Positions 47,301 to 58,200 of a stretch of DNA of 64,000 nt are shown here, piece by piece. Source of the DNA: Aquimarina macrocephali JAMB N27. Its GTDB lineage: Bacteria; Bacteroidota; Bacteroidia; Flavobacteriales; Flavobacteriaceae. The position numbers and the translations under genes were made by a program. Where the stretch lies: assembly GCF_000520995.1 (NCBI RefSeq), contig NZ_JACA01000033.1:85988-149987 (forward strand), read 5' to 3'. The notes under the pieces were generated by a model that worked only from the letters and a program-made list of their open reading frames with translations, was not told the DNA's origin and searched no databases. Each line of letters begins with the position of its first letter. Within the stretch, counting starts at the first letter, position 1.

Positions 47301-50300
47301 TCAACTTTCAGATAATCAGCTTACAGGGATGATTCCTATGGAATTACTAACCTTAACCAGGTTACAGACATTGAATTTAAGTAACAATCAGTTAGAAGGA
47401 GAAATTCCCGAAAATATTGATCAATTATCCAATTTAGAGCACTTATTGTTATCAAACAATAGTCTTATAGGAGGTATACCAAAATCATTAGGGCAGATAA
47501 CAAAACTAGAAGATCTTCAGTTAAACTCAAATCAACTTATAGGTGGTATTCCAGAAGAGTTAGGAGGGTTAAGCAATTTAAAATCAATAACAATATCTAA
47601 TAATCAATTATCAGGCAACATTCCCGATACATTTACTCAATTAATCAAGCTAGAGGTATTTAAAATAGATAATAATCTATTTTCTGGTACTATTCCTGCC
47701 GGACTTGATCAGTTTGTTGGATTTAGAAACTTCTCTATTTTTGATAATAAATTTATATTCTCAGAAATAGAACCTACGTTTACTGCTCTAAAAGCTAAAC
47801 TAGGAGTAGGTTTTATTCATAACCCACAAGCTAAAGTTGATGAAATTGAGTCTAAAACTATAGTTGCTGGCTTACAAGTAACTTTAACATCTAATATACT
47901 TACCAGTACCAATAATAGCTATCAATGGTATAAAGATGGTGTAGCTATTACGGGAGCTACCAATAAGGAATTAGTATTTAATACTATCAGTGAAAGCGAT
48001 GCGGGAGTTTATCATTTTGCAGCAACGAATAGTATCGTAACAGGACTAACGATAGAACGTAATTCGATTACAATATCAATAGCTCCAGCTGATTCTTGTG
48101 GAGTATCAGCAGCAGAAAAGCAAGGACTTATAGATTTTTATAATACTACAAATGGAGTAGGATGGACCAACAATACAAATTGGCTATCAGCTACAGTTCC
48201 GGTTTGTGATTGGTATGGAGTTACAGTTGTAGATGGAAAAGTAACAGCTTTGTCATTACCAAAAAATAATGTAACAGGAGAAATTCCTGCTTCGATTTCT
48301 CAGTTGACTAGCCTTACTACATTACGACTAAATGATAATAAACTATTGGGGGATATCCCATCTGCTTTAGGGAAAGTATTAAGTTTAGAACACTTATACC
48401 TTTCCTGGAATCATTTAACAGGAGAAATCCCATCTGCTTTAGGGAAATTAAAAGGGTTAAAAACCTTTGAAGCAATGGGAAATCAGCTTACAGGGGATAT
48501 ACCTGTAGAATTAGGTAACCTCACTAGTCTGGAGAGGCTTAACTTGTATCGTAATTTATTAACAGGAACAATTCCCGTTGAGTTAAGTAACTTGCTGAAC
48601 TTGAAGTATCTTAGTTTAAGTGATAATCAATTATCAGGAAGTATTCCTGCATCATTTGGTAATCTTACTAAATTAGAGGAACTTAGTTTATTTAGAAACC
48701 AACTTACAGAAAGTATCCCTGTTCAATTAGGACAATTAAGCAGTTTAAAACATCTCTATTTAAATCATAATCAACTTACCGGAAGTATACCGGCAGAGTT
48801 TGGAGCACTAAGCAACCTTCAGTTTTTATGGTTGAGTACTAATGAACTGACCAATAGTATTCCTATAGAACTAGGAAACCTAAGAAAACTACAAGATTTT
48901 AAAGCAAATGATAATCAACTCTCAGGAAGTATACCTACCGCTTTAGGAAATGTATCAAGTCTTAAATATCTAGAATTGGCAAGAAACCAATTATCGGGGC
49001 CAATCCCAGTTCAATTTGGACAATTGACAAATTTACAGCAATTGTACCTTAGTGATAATCAACTTTCGGGAAGAGTACCTACAGCATTAAGCCAGTTAAC
49101 TAGTTTAAAACATCTGATGATTGATTCGAACAGATTTGTTTTTTGGAATGTAGAACCAGAATTTAATACTTACGTAGCAAATCTTATTAGCTTTTTATAT
49201 GTTCCTCAGGCAAAAGTAGATCAGGTAGAAAATCACACTATTTATATTGATAAATCAATAACTTTTACCAGTAATGCACTCACCAGTACTAATAATAGTT
49301 ATCAATGGTATAAAAATAACATTGCGATACCGGGAGCAACCAGTAAAGATTTAATTATAACCAATGCAACTACTACTGATGCAGGAGTATATCATTTTAC
49401 GGCTACAAATAGTGTTGTTACGGGATTAACTTTGGTACGTAATTCTATCACTCTTTCAGTACTTGTGCCTAACTGGGATTCGACCCAATCTTTTTGTAGC
49501 TCAGAGAAAATACCAACAATAAGTGATTTAGTATCTCCGATTCCTAATACTGCAATAGTTACTTGGTATGAAACTCAAACGGGAGGAACAGCTTTAATTG
49601 GATCTACCGAATTAGAAGCTATAGTATACTGGGCAGAAGGAAATGCAAATGACCCCAGAGTAGGAGTAAAAGTAAACTTAAATGAAGGCGCTCCAGGAAT
49701 TGAAGAAGAAGATTATCAGGCATTTTCAATACTATCAAACTCAAAAATAAAAGATCTTAGAATTACAGGAACAAATATCAGCTGGTATAGTACATCTACA
49801 GGAGGAATGCCCTTGGATATTAATACTGTATTAGAGGATGGAAAATCATATTTTGCGCAGCAAGGTACTGTTGGATGTAGATTTGAAGTTGTTGTTGCTG
49901 TAAAAGTATTTGAACCAGAAGGAGATGGATGGCAATATTTCTGTAAATCAACGGGGCCGACTATAGCTGATCTTGGAGTTAGATATACCATTTTAAGTGG
50001 CCATACATTGATTTGGTATAAAACAGCTACCGGAACAGAAACATATGTTTCTACAGAAGGTTTGGTTGATAAAGGGGTATATTATGCGGTTCAGCGAGAT
50101 GCATTAAACAATGAAAGTACTAGAAAAAGAATTACCGTTTCTATTTTTGATGTTCCGGCACCTGTCGTTGTTAATAGAAATCAAATCTTTTATACAAGTG
50201 ATCCTGTACATGTTTCAGATTTGGTGGCTACAGGAAATAATATCCTATGGTATGATGCAGCTTTTGGAGGAACGGCATATAATCCTACTGAAAGACTTGT

Positions 50301-51513
50301 AGATGGAAGAACTTATTACGCAGCTCAAACGGATATAAACTGTACACCAGGAGATGTAGGTTGTTGTACAAGCACATTTAGAGAAGAAGTAATAGTAAGT
50401 ATTAAAGAAGAGTTACCACCTTCATTGATCGGATGCGAACGATTTCGACCACAACCAGGAGAACGTTATGTGATAAGTGCCTGGGTACGAGAAGATGGAT
50501 TATTAGCAATTAACCCGGTAACCAGAAACTTTAGTGAGGTAAGTAATATATTTACAGGTCTATTAAATCATATTGTAAAGGATATAATTTTAGCTCCGGT
50601 AATAGCAGATAGACATATCCCAGAAGTATATGTCCCAAAACCTGATACTCGCGAATTTGATGTACTAGTTCCTTTCATTAAAAATGTTGTAGATAAAAAT
50701 TTAACCATATATGATTTTAAATATGTAAAAGAAAGGCAGAATGGAGTCGGCCCAGAGAGAACGGTAGGATTTGAATTTTCATTGGTTCCGGGTAAAAAAT
50801 ATACACCTCAATTTAAATATAGAACACCAAATGTGAAAGGACATAGTTATCCTTATCCACTTCTAAATAACCCTACCCTGGCTTTAAACTTTACTGGAAC
50901 TTCTGTCTGTGGTACTAAATTTTGTATGACTTCTTCTTTTAAGATTGATGGAGGATCATTATCGTTTAACAGAAATAATATAGTAAATACTAGTGATAGA
51001 ACATCAGGAACGTTTTCTAGTATTACCACATATACATACACTGTAGATCCAAATTATCAGGCAATGGAATATGTAAATTCATTATTGCGATTACGATACC
51101 GAAATAAAGATGGAGTTGATATTATTCCTCAAAATAGAACAGATATCGAATTTAAACCAAAAGGAGAGATAGTAGATGGTTGGCAAAGAGTTTCGGCTGA
51201 TTTCAAAATCCCTTTAGACGCTACAAATATGCAGATTCATTTAGAAAGCAATATTCAAGGTGATGGGTTAGAACAGCTAAATGTATATTTTGATGATGTG
51301 AGAATACATCCTTTTAAAGGTAATATGAAAACTTTTGTATATGATCCTATTACCCAAAGATTGAAATCAGAATTAGATGAAAACAATTATGCGACCTTTT
51401 ATGAATATGATCAGGAAGGCGGTTTGATACGTATCAAAAAAGAGACAGAAAGAGGAGTCTTTACCATTCAGGAAACACGTTCAGGAAACTCTAAACTTAA
51501 TGGCCAGAAATAA
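41377..51513 (+). CDS. Giant LRR + Ig-like protein with RHS-type C-terminus, shell component 2
   Basis: A 3378-residue exported protein. The ATG at 41377 begins a signal peptide ending 'LSVIAQ'; the upstream TTG at 41335 is poor. Seven tandem modules follow, each with an LRR cap ('SAAERQALVDLYNSTNGANW' then 'VCDWYGVTV'), 4-12 plant-type leucine-rich repeats of 23-24 residues ending 'G.IP', a link 'PQAKVDQ', and an Ig-like domain ('SYQWYKDGVAITGAT', 'DAGVYHFTATNS'). After residue about 2700 come Ig-like Flavobacteria-type domains, 'FRPQPGERYVISAWVRED' and a beta domain, and the end is RHS-like: 'FVYDPITQRLKSELDENN' and 'ATFYEYDQEG'. Modules 1 and 2 are almost identical in DNA. Likely an adhesion arm fused to part of an RHS shell. 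Confidence 0.85.
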   Translation: MKNLIYIQSKLTKYSLLVLVVVFNSLSVIAQVSSQERQALIDLYNSTDGANWTNTQANNQPWLINDPNSLVSDWHGVTLVADKVTALKLDNNNLVGTIPNSISNISGLESLSLTRNTLSGSIPTTIGDLVNLTSISLSRNKLTGTLPASISNLSNLSTISLFLNKMSGDIPTGLGTLLNLKVIHLAFNNFTGTIPGNFGNLSNLTFLYLAGNKLEGELPSQLGVLTKLRTLSIANNSFSGKIPSGFSAIASSDILNTLELEGNNFVFNDFETEHANYQANLTRYRYTPQGKIDQAETISVSTGQSITLTGTALTSTNNSYQWYKDNVAITGATSKDLVITNATGTDVGIYHFVATNSIVTGLILTRNEITVSISDAEAGRVSAAERQALIDFYTSTDGGNWTNTQANNQPWLINDPNSLVSDWYGVTLVADKVTALKLDNNNLVGTIPNSISNISGLESLSLTRNTLSGSIPTTIGDLVNLTSISLSRNKLTGTLPASISNLSNLSTISLFLNKMSGDIPTGLGTLLNLKVIHLAFNNFTGTIPGNFGNLSNLTFLYLAGNKLEGKIPIELGNLTNLQTLSISDNNLNGVIPSQISNLTNLVNFRFKGNGFVFKNFETEHSTYKSKIVNYVFSPQDKVDQAETLSVATNGSITLASTALTSTNNSYQWYKNDVAITGATSKDLIISNATDTDAGVYHFTASNTVITDLTLTRNPITLSISPAEACGVSAAERQALVDLYNSTNGANWTNTTANNKPWLINDPASKVCDWYGVTVTEGKVISLNLRTNNLVGSIPNSLGQLISLQTLIFTSNQLSGNIPIELGQLVSLRDLRLEKNKFSGSIPSELGQLASLEYLYLNNNELTQNIPITFTGLSNLKLLLLSSNRLSGSIPPLLGQLNNLRDLHLSANQFSGSIPTELSQLVNLENLFLEVNQLSGSLPSELIELKKLKKIYLSQNQFSGEVFPTLIQIKSLEDIRLDKNRFTGSIPSSISSLNLRVLQISDNQFSGNIPIEFSQLNGLVALFMNSNSFEGNILSILKPIPNLSSLQLKDNKFVFSNFESDFTTFKTKLKVNFQYIPQAKVDQTQTLSVIKNGNITLTSTVLTSTNNSYQWYKDGVAITGATNKDLIISNATDADAGVYHFTATNSVVTGLTLTRNPITLSISPADGCGVSAVEKQALVDLYNSTNGVNWTNNTNWLSATVPVCDWYGVTVIDGKVTTIELVSNNLVGDIPLGIKGLTNLIKLNLETNQLTGTIPVEIGQLTNLEFLSLNQNDLYEEIPTELQFLSKLRSLYLGHNKLTGTIPVSLSKLSNLRYLHLQGNKLSGEIPVALGILSNLTDLNLYSNALTGEIPVELGQLLNLKSLHLDNNQLSGSIPVTFGELLNLVDLNLYNNNLTGSIPEELGNLSKLQSLYIYNNQLSGVIPVTLGQLSNLKTLDVHSNELTGELPDAISKLSNLESLWIHDNQLSGKIPSTLVTLPKLQLLYLNDNQFVFSDLESEFNAYNLRLGSGFKYFPQGKVDLEEEQPVVLGDEIILGTKALTSSSNSYQWFKNGVAISGATNSTFKITTAKESDAGVYHFEATNTIVHDLTLERNPITLKVTSDVCSVSAREKQALVDFYTQTGGIGWTTKTNWLTDTPVCNWYGVTVVNGKVTELKLGNNNLTGNLSVSLLQLINLKQLDLSNNQLEGEILPGIMQLINLEQIIVSDNNFIGSLPKELGQLTQLKRLQLSNNRFTGDIPAEYTQLTNLEELEISNNQLTGNIPVGFDQLVRFTKFIVFDNQFVFSEIEPAFIALQTKLGAGFIYSPQAKVDQEEIISAAVGEPITLTSIALTSTNNTYQWYKDNVTITGATDKNFVIASASDADAGVYHFTSTNSVVAGLTLTRHQIELEVGTVSCEISAAERQALIDIYNTTNGANWANTLSNNKPWLINDPNSKVCDWYGVKVTNGKVTSLRLVNNTLAGNIPSSLFQLVSLQDVQLSDNQLTGMIPMELLTLTRLQTLNLSNNQLEGEIPENIDQLSNLEHLLLSNNSLIGGIPKSLGQITKLEDLQLNSNQLIGGIPEELGGLSNLKSITISNNQLSGNIPDTFTQLIKLEVFKIDNNLFSGTIPAGLDQFVGFRNFSIFDNKFIFSEIEPTFTALKAKLGVGFIHNPQAKVDEIESKTIVAGLQVTLTSNILTSTNNSYQWYKDGVAITGATNKELVFNTISESDAGVYHFAATNSIVTGLTIERNSITISIAPADSCGVSAAEKQGLIDFYNTTNGVGWTNNTNWLSATVPVCDWYGVTVVDGKVTALSLPKNNVTGEIPASISQLTSLTTLRLNDNKLLGDIPSALGKVLSLEHLYLSWNHLTGEIPSALGKLKGLKTFEAMGNQLTGDIPVELGNLTSLERLNLYRNLLTGTIPVELSNLLNLKYLSLSDNQLSGSIPASFGNLTKLEELSLFRNQLTESIPVQLGQLSSLKHLYLNHNQLTGSIPAEFGALSNLQFLWLSTNELTNSIPIELGNLRKLQDFKANDNQLSGSIPTALGNVSSLKYLELARNQLSGPIPVQFGQLTNLQQLYLSDNQLSGRVPTALSQLTSLKHLMIDSNRFVFWNVEPEFNTYVANLISFLYVPQAKVDQVENHTIYIDKSITFTSNALTSTNNSYQWYKNNIAIPGATSKDLIITNATTTDAGVYHFTATNSVVTGLTLVRNSITLSVLVPNWDSTQSFCSSEKIPTISDLVSPIPNTAIVTWYETQTGGTALIGSTELEAIVYWAEGNANDPRVGVKVNLNEGAPGIEEEDYQAFSILSNSKIKDLRITGTNISWYSTSTGGMPLDINTVLEDGKSYFAQQGTVGCRFEVVVAVKVFEPEGDGWQYFCKSTGPTIADLGVRYTILSGHTLIWYKTATGTETYVSTEGLVDKGVYYAVQRDALNNESTRKRITVSIFDVPAPVVVNRNQIFYTSDPVHVSDLVATGNNILWYDAAFGGTAYNPTERLVDGRTYYAAQTDINCTPGDVGCCTSTFREEVIVSIKEELPPSLIGCERFRPQPGERYVISAWVREDGLLAINPVTRNFSEVSNIFTGLLNHIVKDIILAPVIADRHIPEVYVPKPDTREFDVLVPFIKNVVDKNLTIYDFKYVKERQNGVGPERTVGFEFSLVPGKKYTPQFKYRTPNVKGHSYPYPLLNNPTLALNFTGTSVCGTKFCMTSSFKIDGGSLSFNRNNIVNTSDRTSGTFSSITTYTYTVDPNYQAMEYVNSLLRLRYRNKDGVDIIPQNRTDIEFKPKGEIVDGWQRVSADFKIPLDATNMQIHLESNIQGDGLEQLNVYFDDVRIHPFKGNMKTFVYDPITQRLKSELDENNYATFYEYDQEGGLIRIKKETERGVFTIQETRSGNSKLNGQK
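41482..43071 (+). repeat. Recent tandem duplication of a 1047-base LRR-Ig unit
   Basis: Bases 41482-42024 and 42529-43071 (543 bases each, offset 1047) are nearly identical; the last ~190 bases match without change. The other modules diverge much more, so this is a recent duplication or gene conversion. Confidence 0.85.
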
Positions 51514-52232
51514 TGAAAAAAACATATAGATATATTACCATTTTATTATGTTGTATAGGAAGTATACAGCAAAGTAATGCACAAAATACAAATGTAAAAA
51601 ACCTCTTTAAAAAGGTAGCACAATCATACAATGATAAAAAGCAATATCAGATTGATGTGACCTATAACATGCATAGAGGATTAACAGGGAATACGATTAC
51701 AGAATCTTATCAGGGAAAAATGGTTAAGAACAATGATTTTTCTCAAATGATGGTATTAAACTCAGAAATTCTTCAATTTCCTGAGGGCCAATTAAATATT
51801 GATCATACTGCGAAAATAGCAACTTATATAGATTCTAAAGGATCTTCTCCAAAAAACCAGCTATTAGATATTAGCAGTTTTTTAGATTTTTATGATGAAG
51901 TAAAAGTTACAGAAAAGAATGGAGTTTTGGTCTGTGAGATGGTATCCAACAAACCTGATATTCAGAATCAATATGGTAAAGTAATACTATATATTAATAA
52001 AGAGAAGTATTTGATAGAAAAACAAGAATTGTTCTTCTCTACATTAATACCATTCGTAGATGGTAATACCAAAAAGATGGATTATGGGCGTTTGGTAGTT
52101 CATTTAAAACATAGAGAATTAGAGAGTTCTGCCGCACCTGTTCTCAAGGATTATATCAATGTTTTATCAAAACAAAATATCACATTAGCAGAACAATATA
52201 AAGGGTATCACTTAACCAATCAGGCACACTAA
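51513..52232 (+). CDS. LolA-like periplasmic protein of the RHS operon
   Basis: A 239-residue exported protein; the signal peptide ends 'SNAQ'. The fold looks like LolA/LolB (outer-membrane lipoprotein carrier): an N-terminal helix 'VKNLFKKVAQSYNDKKQYQI', then a series of beta strands forming an open barrel ('YQGKMVKNNDFSQMMVLNSE', 'DIQNQYGKVILYINKEKYLI'). It is not the housekeeping LolA: it lacks the usual neighbour genes and overlaps the LRR giant gene by one base (TAATG). Probably carries or shields a hydrophobic part of the RHS complex; inference. Confidence 0.78.
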   Translation: MKKTYRYITILLCCIGSIQQSNAQNTNVKNLFKKVAQSYNDKKQYQIDVTYNMHRGLTGNTITESYQGKMVKNNDFSQMMVLNSEILQFPEGQLNIDHTAKIATYIDSKGSSPKNQLLDISSFLDFYDEVKVTEKNGVLVCEMVSNKPDIQNQYGKVILYINKEKYLIEKQELFFSTLIPFVDGNTKKMDYGRLVVHLKHRELESSAAPVLKDYINVLSKQNITLAEQYKGYHLTNQAH

Positions 52233-52247
52233 AAAGAAAATGTATTT

Positions 52248-55200
52248 ATGAAGAATACGAACACATATCTTAAGCTTTTTATTTTATTCTTTGTTATTAC
52301 TTTAGGGTATAGCCAAGATAGATCAGAATATAATCCATCAGAAATTAGTAGTGCAATTACTTCGAATACAGCACTAGTGTTTAGTCCAGACCTTGGATCA
52401 TTAACTAATGCTACTACAGTTTCTGCAGCGACCAGTATAATTTTAAATGTAAATTCGGATCAGGCTCCGTATGGTTGGTTTCGATATGCAATACAACTGA
52501 ATGTAACTCCTAGATTGGCTAACGGAAATTTTGATGATGCAAATACATATCAAGTAGAATTATCTGTTGAGCATAATGTGATTCCTGGAGCAGGAAATAG
52601 TGGAGTTGATGTAAGAAAACACGTCATAAAAGATAGGTATGGGGCTCGGATAGCTGTGCAACAAGGTACCTATGAAAATTTGGGAGCAGGTCTGGCTCCA
52701 GATATCAATGGGTATATTCCCGAAAATATACTATTAGCAGCGCAGTTAGATATAGAAAACTATAAACAACTTTCTGATACAACACCTCTTCTTAGAGTAG
52801 TACGTGATAACGTAAGAAATGAATTGTCGGTAAAATGGTCTGTGATTGAAGGAGTAGATAATTATCAATTAGAATGGACATGGGTAGATAGTTATGGGGA
52901 TACTTTTGAAACAGCACTTACTTCTGACCTTATTAGGTTAACCACCAGAGATTTTGAACAAAATAGTACACGTATTCAAACCATAAATAACGAGTATAAT
53001 ATCCCGTTGATTTATAGCAAAGGGTATATTATTTATAGAGTAAGAGCTGTAGGTCGTTATCAAGAGAATGTATCCAAATATAAATATGGGAGATGGAGTA
53101 GTGGAGCCAATGAGAAAACAACTGTTGCGAGTTGGCCAGGTGTCTATCAAGTAACAGAAGATCATGAAAATGATAAAAACTGGCAGTTTCAGGCAAGTTA
53201 TGCAGAAGAAGGCAAGAAAAAAGAAGTTGTAAGCTACTTTGATGGTACTTTACGTAATCGTCAGACCGTTACAAAGATCAATTCAGACGATAATACTATT
53301 ATAGGCGAAGTGATTTATGACGCACAAGGTCGTCCTGCAGTAGAAGTATTACCAGTTCCTACAACACAAAAACAAATAGGGTACGTCAGAGATTTTAATC
53401 AGAGTACCTTACAACCGGGGACACCATATGATTATAAAGATTTTGACCTGAACAGTCAAAATATTTTGGATCAGTCGACTGCAGAAAAAGCAATGGCTAC
53501 TGCAAATGGAGCAAGTAAATATTATTCTACAACCAATGATACTAATGGTGATTTTAGAGATCGAGTACCTGATGCAGAGGGACATCCATTCTCTCAGATT
53601 GAATATATGCCCGATAACACGGGACGTATCCGAAGAAAGAGTGGTGTAGGAGTTACTCATCAATTGGGTAGTGGTCAGGAAATGGAATATTATTATGGTA
53701 CTCCGGAACAGAAAGAATTAAATCGCTTGTTTGGATATAGTGTTGGTCATAAAGCCCATTATAAAAAGAATATGGTGATCGACCCAAATGGGCAAGCCAG
53801 TATAAGTTATATTGATCCACAAGGTAGGACTATTGCTACCGCATTATCAGGATATACTCCGACGAACCTGATCGGAACCTCAGATGAAGTAGATGCCAGT
53901 GGGGTATTACATAAAGAGCTAAACGTTGATCTATTAGGCAAGTTATCCAGAGATGCCAAAGACACTAATACAGATAATAATATCAAAACGGCTACTCAGG
54001 CTTATGGTGCATTAGGAGACGCTCTTGAATATGCAGGTACCAAGGTTTCTGCTTTTGAAGAAAACAGAACGTTTAACTATACAGTTACTAATGATCCGTT
54101 TTTTGAATATACCTGTACTACAACAAACAATGTACAATATCCTTTGGTATATGACCTGGCTATTGATGTATTAGATATAGATGCCAATTCTCTTATTTCA
54201 GGACCAAAAAAGCAAAAAATTGATTTAAGTAAGGGAACACCAGGAACGTTTGTGTTGCCAGAATTTGTATCACCAGTAAAGAGAGGAAGTTACAGTATTA
54301 CCAAAAGTTTGGTAGTGAGTAGAGAAGCTTTAGAAGAATATGCGGATGCATATGTCAAAAAACTTCAGGATAAAAATGATGCATGTTATATCAGCCCCGA
54401 AGAGGTAACGAATTTACCAGTATTAAGTTTTGAAGGTTGTTTTGTGACTTGTAAAGAATGTGAGGATGCTCTAATTGCAGATTATGGAGGAAGAGCTTCT
54501 TACATAACTACCCAGGTTGCCGATTACGATTATTCAAAATTGGATTATCTGTCTGCTACAGAATTAGCAAATGAGAAGATACGGTTAGGAGAAGTATTTG
54601 GTATCCAATGGGATGCTTTGGTAAGAGCTTGTAATGCACCATGTGCAGATGGTATCATTGATCCTACCGATACAACCGAGGATATCGTAGCCAATTCAAT
54701 TAGTTGTGGTATAGCAGTATCAGCATTGCTTAATGATATGAAGCCATTGGGACAGTATGGAGCATATACAGCAAATATATATAATAACCAAAATTCAAAT
54801 AATGCAGGGTCATCCACTTCTGCAAATAATGCTAAACTCAACATTTTTAATGATGCAAATGAGTTGTATAGCGCCAAAACTTCTTCAGGAGCCTTTAATA
54901 GCTGGCGTAATCCTCGCCATGCAACATTTGATTCCGCACCAAGCGGAACAGGAGTATACACAAAAGGACATTATTATAATGAAGAAGGTACCATAAGTTA
55001 TGCGAAAATAAAACAAACGATTACTATTACCACTAATGATGCAGGAGAGGTGCAAGAAGAGATAAGCTATGCTCCAACATTACAAGAAGGAGCAGTAATC
55101 ATTGAAAAAGCTGGCGATCCAGAATTTGTGTATGTAGAGCCGCAATACCTCGCCAATGTATCAGATTTTCTAAGTGATGATATCTGGCAGGAACAATGGG

Positions 55201-58200
55201 CAGAATCATTGATTGTATATCATCCCGAATACTGCTATCTCGAATATGCAAATGCAGTTTGTGAGGTTACAGCAACGGTTAGTGGAGCTAAAATGAATTC
55301 TGACGGATTTGATATGTATCTGCTATCTGTTAAAACATTTGCAGATGCAAAAACTGCAGGTTTACTAGGAACTTTAGAAACTTTATCAAGTAGAGATCCT
55401 TATTTTTCAAGTGCTATTCCAAGAGTAGAAAACACAACCTCACAAGGAGCACGAAAGGATATTATTAAAGAATCTCTTACTCAAAACTATAACGGTAGTA
55501 GTAAGAACGTAATGGAGTTTACTTTGGCAACTCTGGTATGTAACAGTATCTCGAGTTGTGATTTGGGATTAGGAGCCAACCCTACAGCAGGAGCTATAGT
55601 AGCTAAGGTAGACACATTTACCGATGTTACTAAAAAAGATCAATTCTGGAATACGTATAAAGCTAATTATACCACTGCTAAGCAAACGATCCGAAGCTTA
55701 TTTGGAAATATTTATGCTATAAACAAAGGATGTTATAACGGCTGTATAGATACGCAAGCACCACCTACTACCTTACTTACGGTACTATCCAATTATAGTA
55801 CTGCTGTAAACAATAAAGTAGAGGGGCTAATTACGGGTACTGCTAATGGATTGTGTAAAGATGTGCATGTAGCACAATATGAGAAAAAAGAGAAACGTTT
55901 CAAGCCATCCGATAATCTATATAACTCAGGTGATAATCCCAGAGACATTTATGATGATCTGGCTGGGTTTACTAATTATGAGTATTATGTAGCAACAGGT
56001 GTCTGTCCTAAGGCCAGGGATTTAGAGATGTACCTTACCTATTATTTTAAAGAATATAGCTCAGGAATCAGTACTAGCAATGCCTATTCGGGTGCATATC
56101 TGAGCCCGGCATTATTTACTGATTTAGGAGGAGTACACCCCACAGATGTAGCTATTACCGTAAAAAATACGAAGACTAATGGGGATAGAACACTGCAGAT
56201 TCGATTTAACCAAAATAACCTGGATGTTGGTGATATTCCGATTGAAGTAAGCTTACCGGCAGCATCGGTTTTTGGGAAGACGTGGAATGACTATCGCACA
56301 TCCGACTGGATGATTACCAATATCAAACAAATCTACCCTAGTTATGATGACACTGCCAAAGTATTTAAATATAGCCTGGTAGCCGAAGTACGTATAGGTA
56401 CCGGTGCTACTGCTACTACACAGGAGATTATTTTGACAGGTACTACCCAAGCTCGAATTTCTAATTGTAGTATCACCGATGCCGATGGGATAGGAGAATA
56501 TATAGGGGATGGCAGTGGTACAGATATCTCTGGATGTAATAATACCACACGTTTTGAAACTGCATTACGTAACCTGTTATATGAACTCGAAAAGAACAAT
56601 ACCATCAATAATACGAGTGTACCTCTGAATGGTTTAGAATCCTATGCAGGAATGTATCTCGATACATTTTTTGGTGGAGGTACTGCTGTTTGGAAAGCAG
56701 GTCCCGTAGGAACCTATAGTATAGAAGTCGCAGGAGTAACCAAATTTACGATGGTACTGGAGAATGCATTAGATGCAACAACAATAAAAATCATAACAGG
56801 AGCCAATGTAAACTATACCTATACAGATACGGGAGAGATTAAGGAACAGCAATTAAATATCACCTATCGCAAAGCCGATCATTTTCCTAAAGTGATAACC
56901 GCCAAACTATATGAATCTTGTGATGTCGCAACTGGTAAATGTAGATTGATCAACCTGTTATGTTGTGGAGATATTAATGATTTGGTAGGGGATGATAAAG
57001 AAGTAGTTGCTTGTCCTGATCAGATCGATACAGAGAAGTTGTTTGAGAATTATATGTTACAAGTCCTAAATGATGGAATAACGAATGTAGTAGAGAGTCC
57101 CTCTTTTACCACCTATAGCTCTGCTATCATTAATGAATTTAAAACGGCAGCAAAACTAAAGGATCGTTTTAGGTTAGGTATAACAAGAGTCACAGGTTTT
57201 TACCCTGATGAACCGTTTAATATATCTGTTTCACAAGTCAAAAATAGGTTATCTAGTTCTGGACATTTTGTAATAAGATTTGCTGGTGATGAATTTGCTG
57301 AAACTAAAGGAGCAGATATAGCTATTAATTTCTTACCATTTAATAGTACATCACCAACAATAAAAGAGGTTTTATCTTTTGATATCCGTGAATTCAAAAA
57401 TATACAATTCCCCGCTATTGATCATCTCCCCGCTACTCAACGCTTCGGAGCAGTAGTAAGAGTAACGTATAAAAATGAATTAGGAATCACAGAAACAAAA
57501 GATGCAGGCCTTACTATAGGATATACTGGTGTTGAAGGGGTGCATTATAGCCGTGATTATTGCAAATTCTTAGAAGAACCTCCTGTGGATCCGGTATGTA
57601 TAGATACCGATTCAACTCTACAGCAGTTTATTAAAGATTTCCTTCCATTGGTTAATGAGTTTTTTGCAGAAAACACAGTTTTAGAGAATACCCAAGAACT
57701 ACTTGTTTCTGCGAAGACTTTACAAAATTACAATCAATTTCTTCAGGAATTCTTTACATTAAATAGTGGAAAATCCTGTTACCATAATGGAAGTTGTATT
57801 GATAATGCTGCTGTAGATTTTGCGAATTTGGATCAAATTAAAATTGGTGTTATAAGATCATATAATTCAGGCAGGATATATCATAGATTTGTTGTTCAGT
57901 TTTCTGATATTCATTACTTTATGTTTGGTCTTCTTGATGCTAATGTCATGAATGGCTTGGAAAGAATGATTTCAATGGATCCTATAAAATATAATAATAA
58001 TAATACCCATCCATTGTATTATTTTTCTACAAAATATATAGTTAACGGTAACGAAGTTACAAGTGATATGTATAATATTCAATCTAGATGGAATATTCAT
58101 AATTATCAAGGTTCCCCTTACACATATGGTTTACTTTTTAAGTGTTCATTATATGATAATTATGGTAATCTTCCTATACAAGAAAACCCAGAAATGATTG

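Noticed and set aside
41482..49470. CRISPR-like or other short tandem DNA repeats
   Set aside because: The periodic signal is that of 23-24-residue leucine-rich repeats in frame with one protein; there are no direct repeats with unique spacers.
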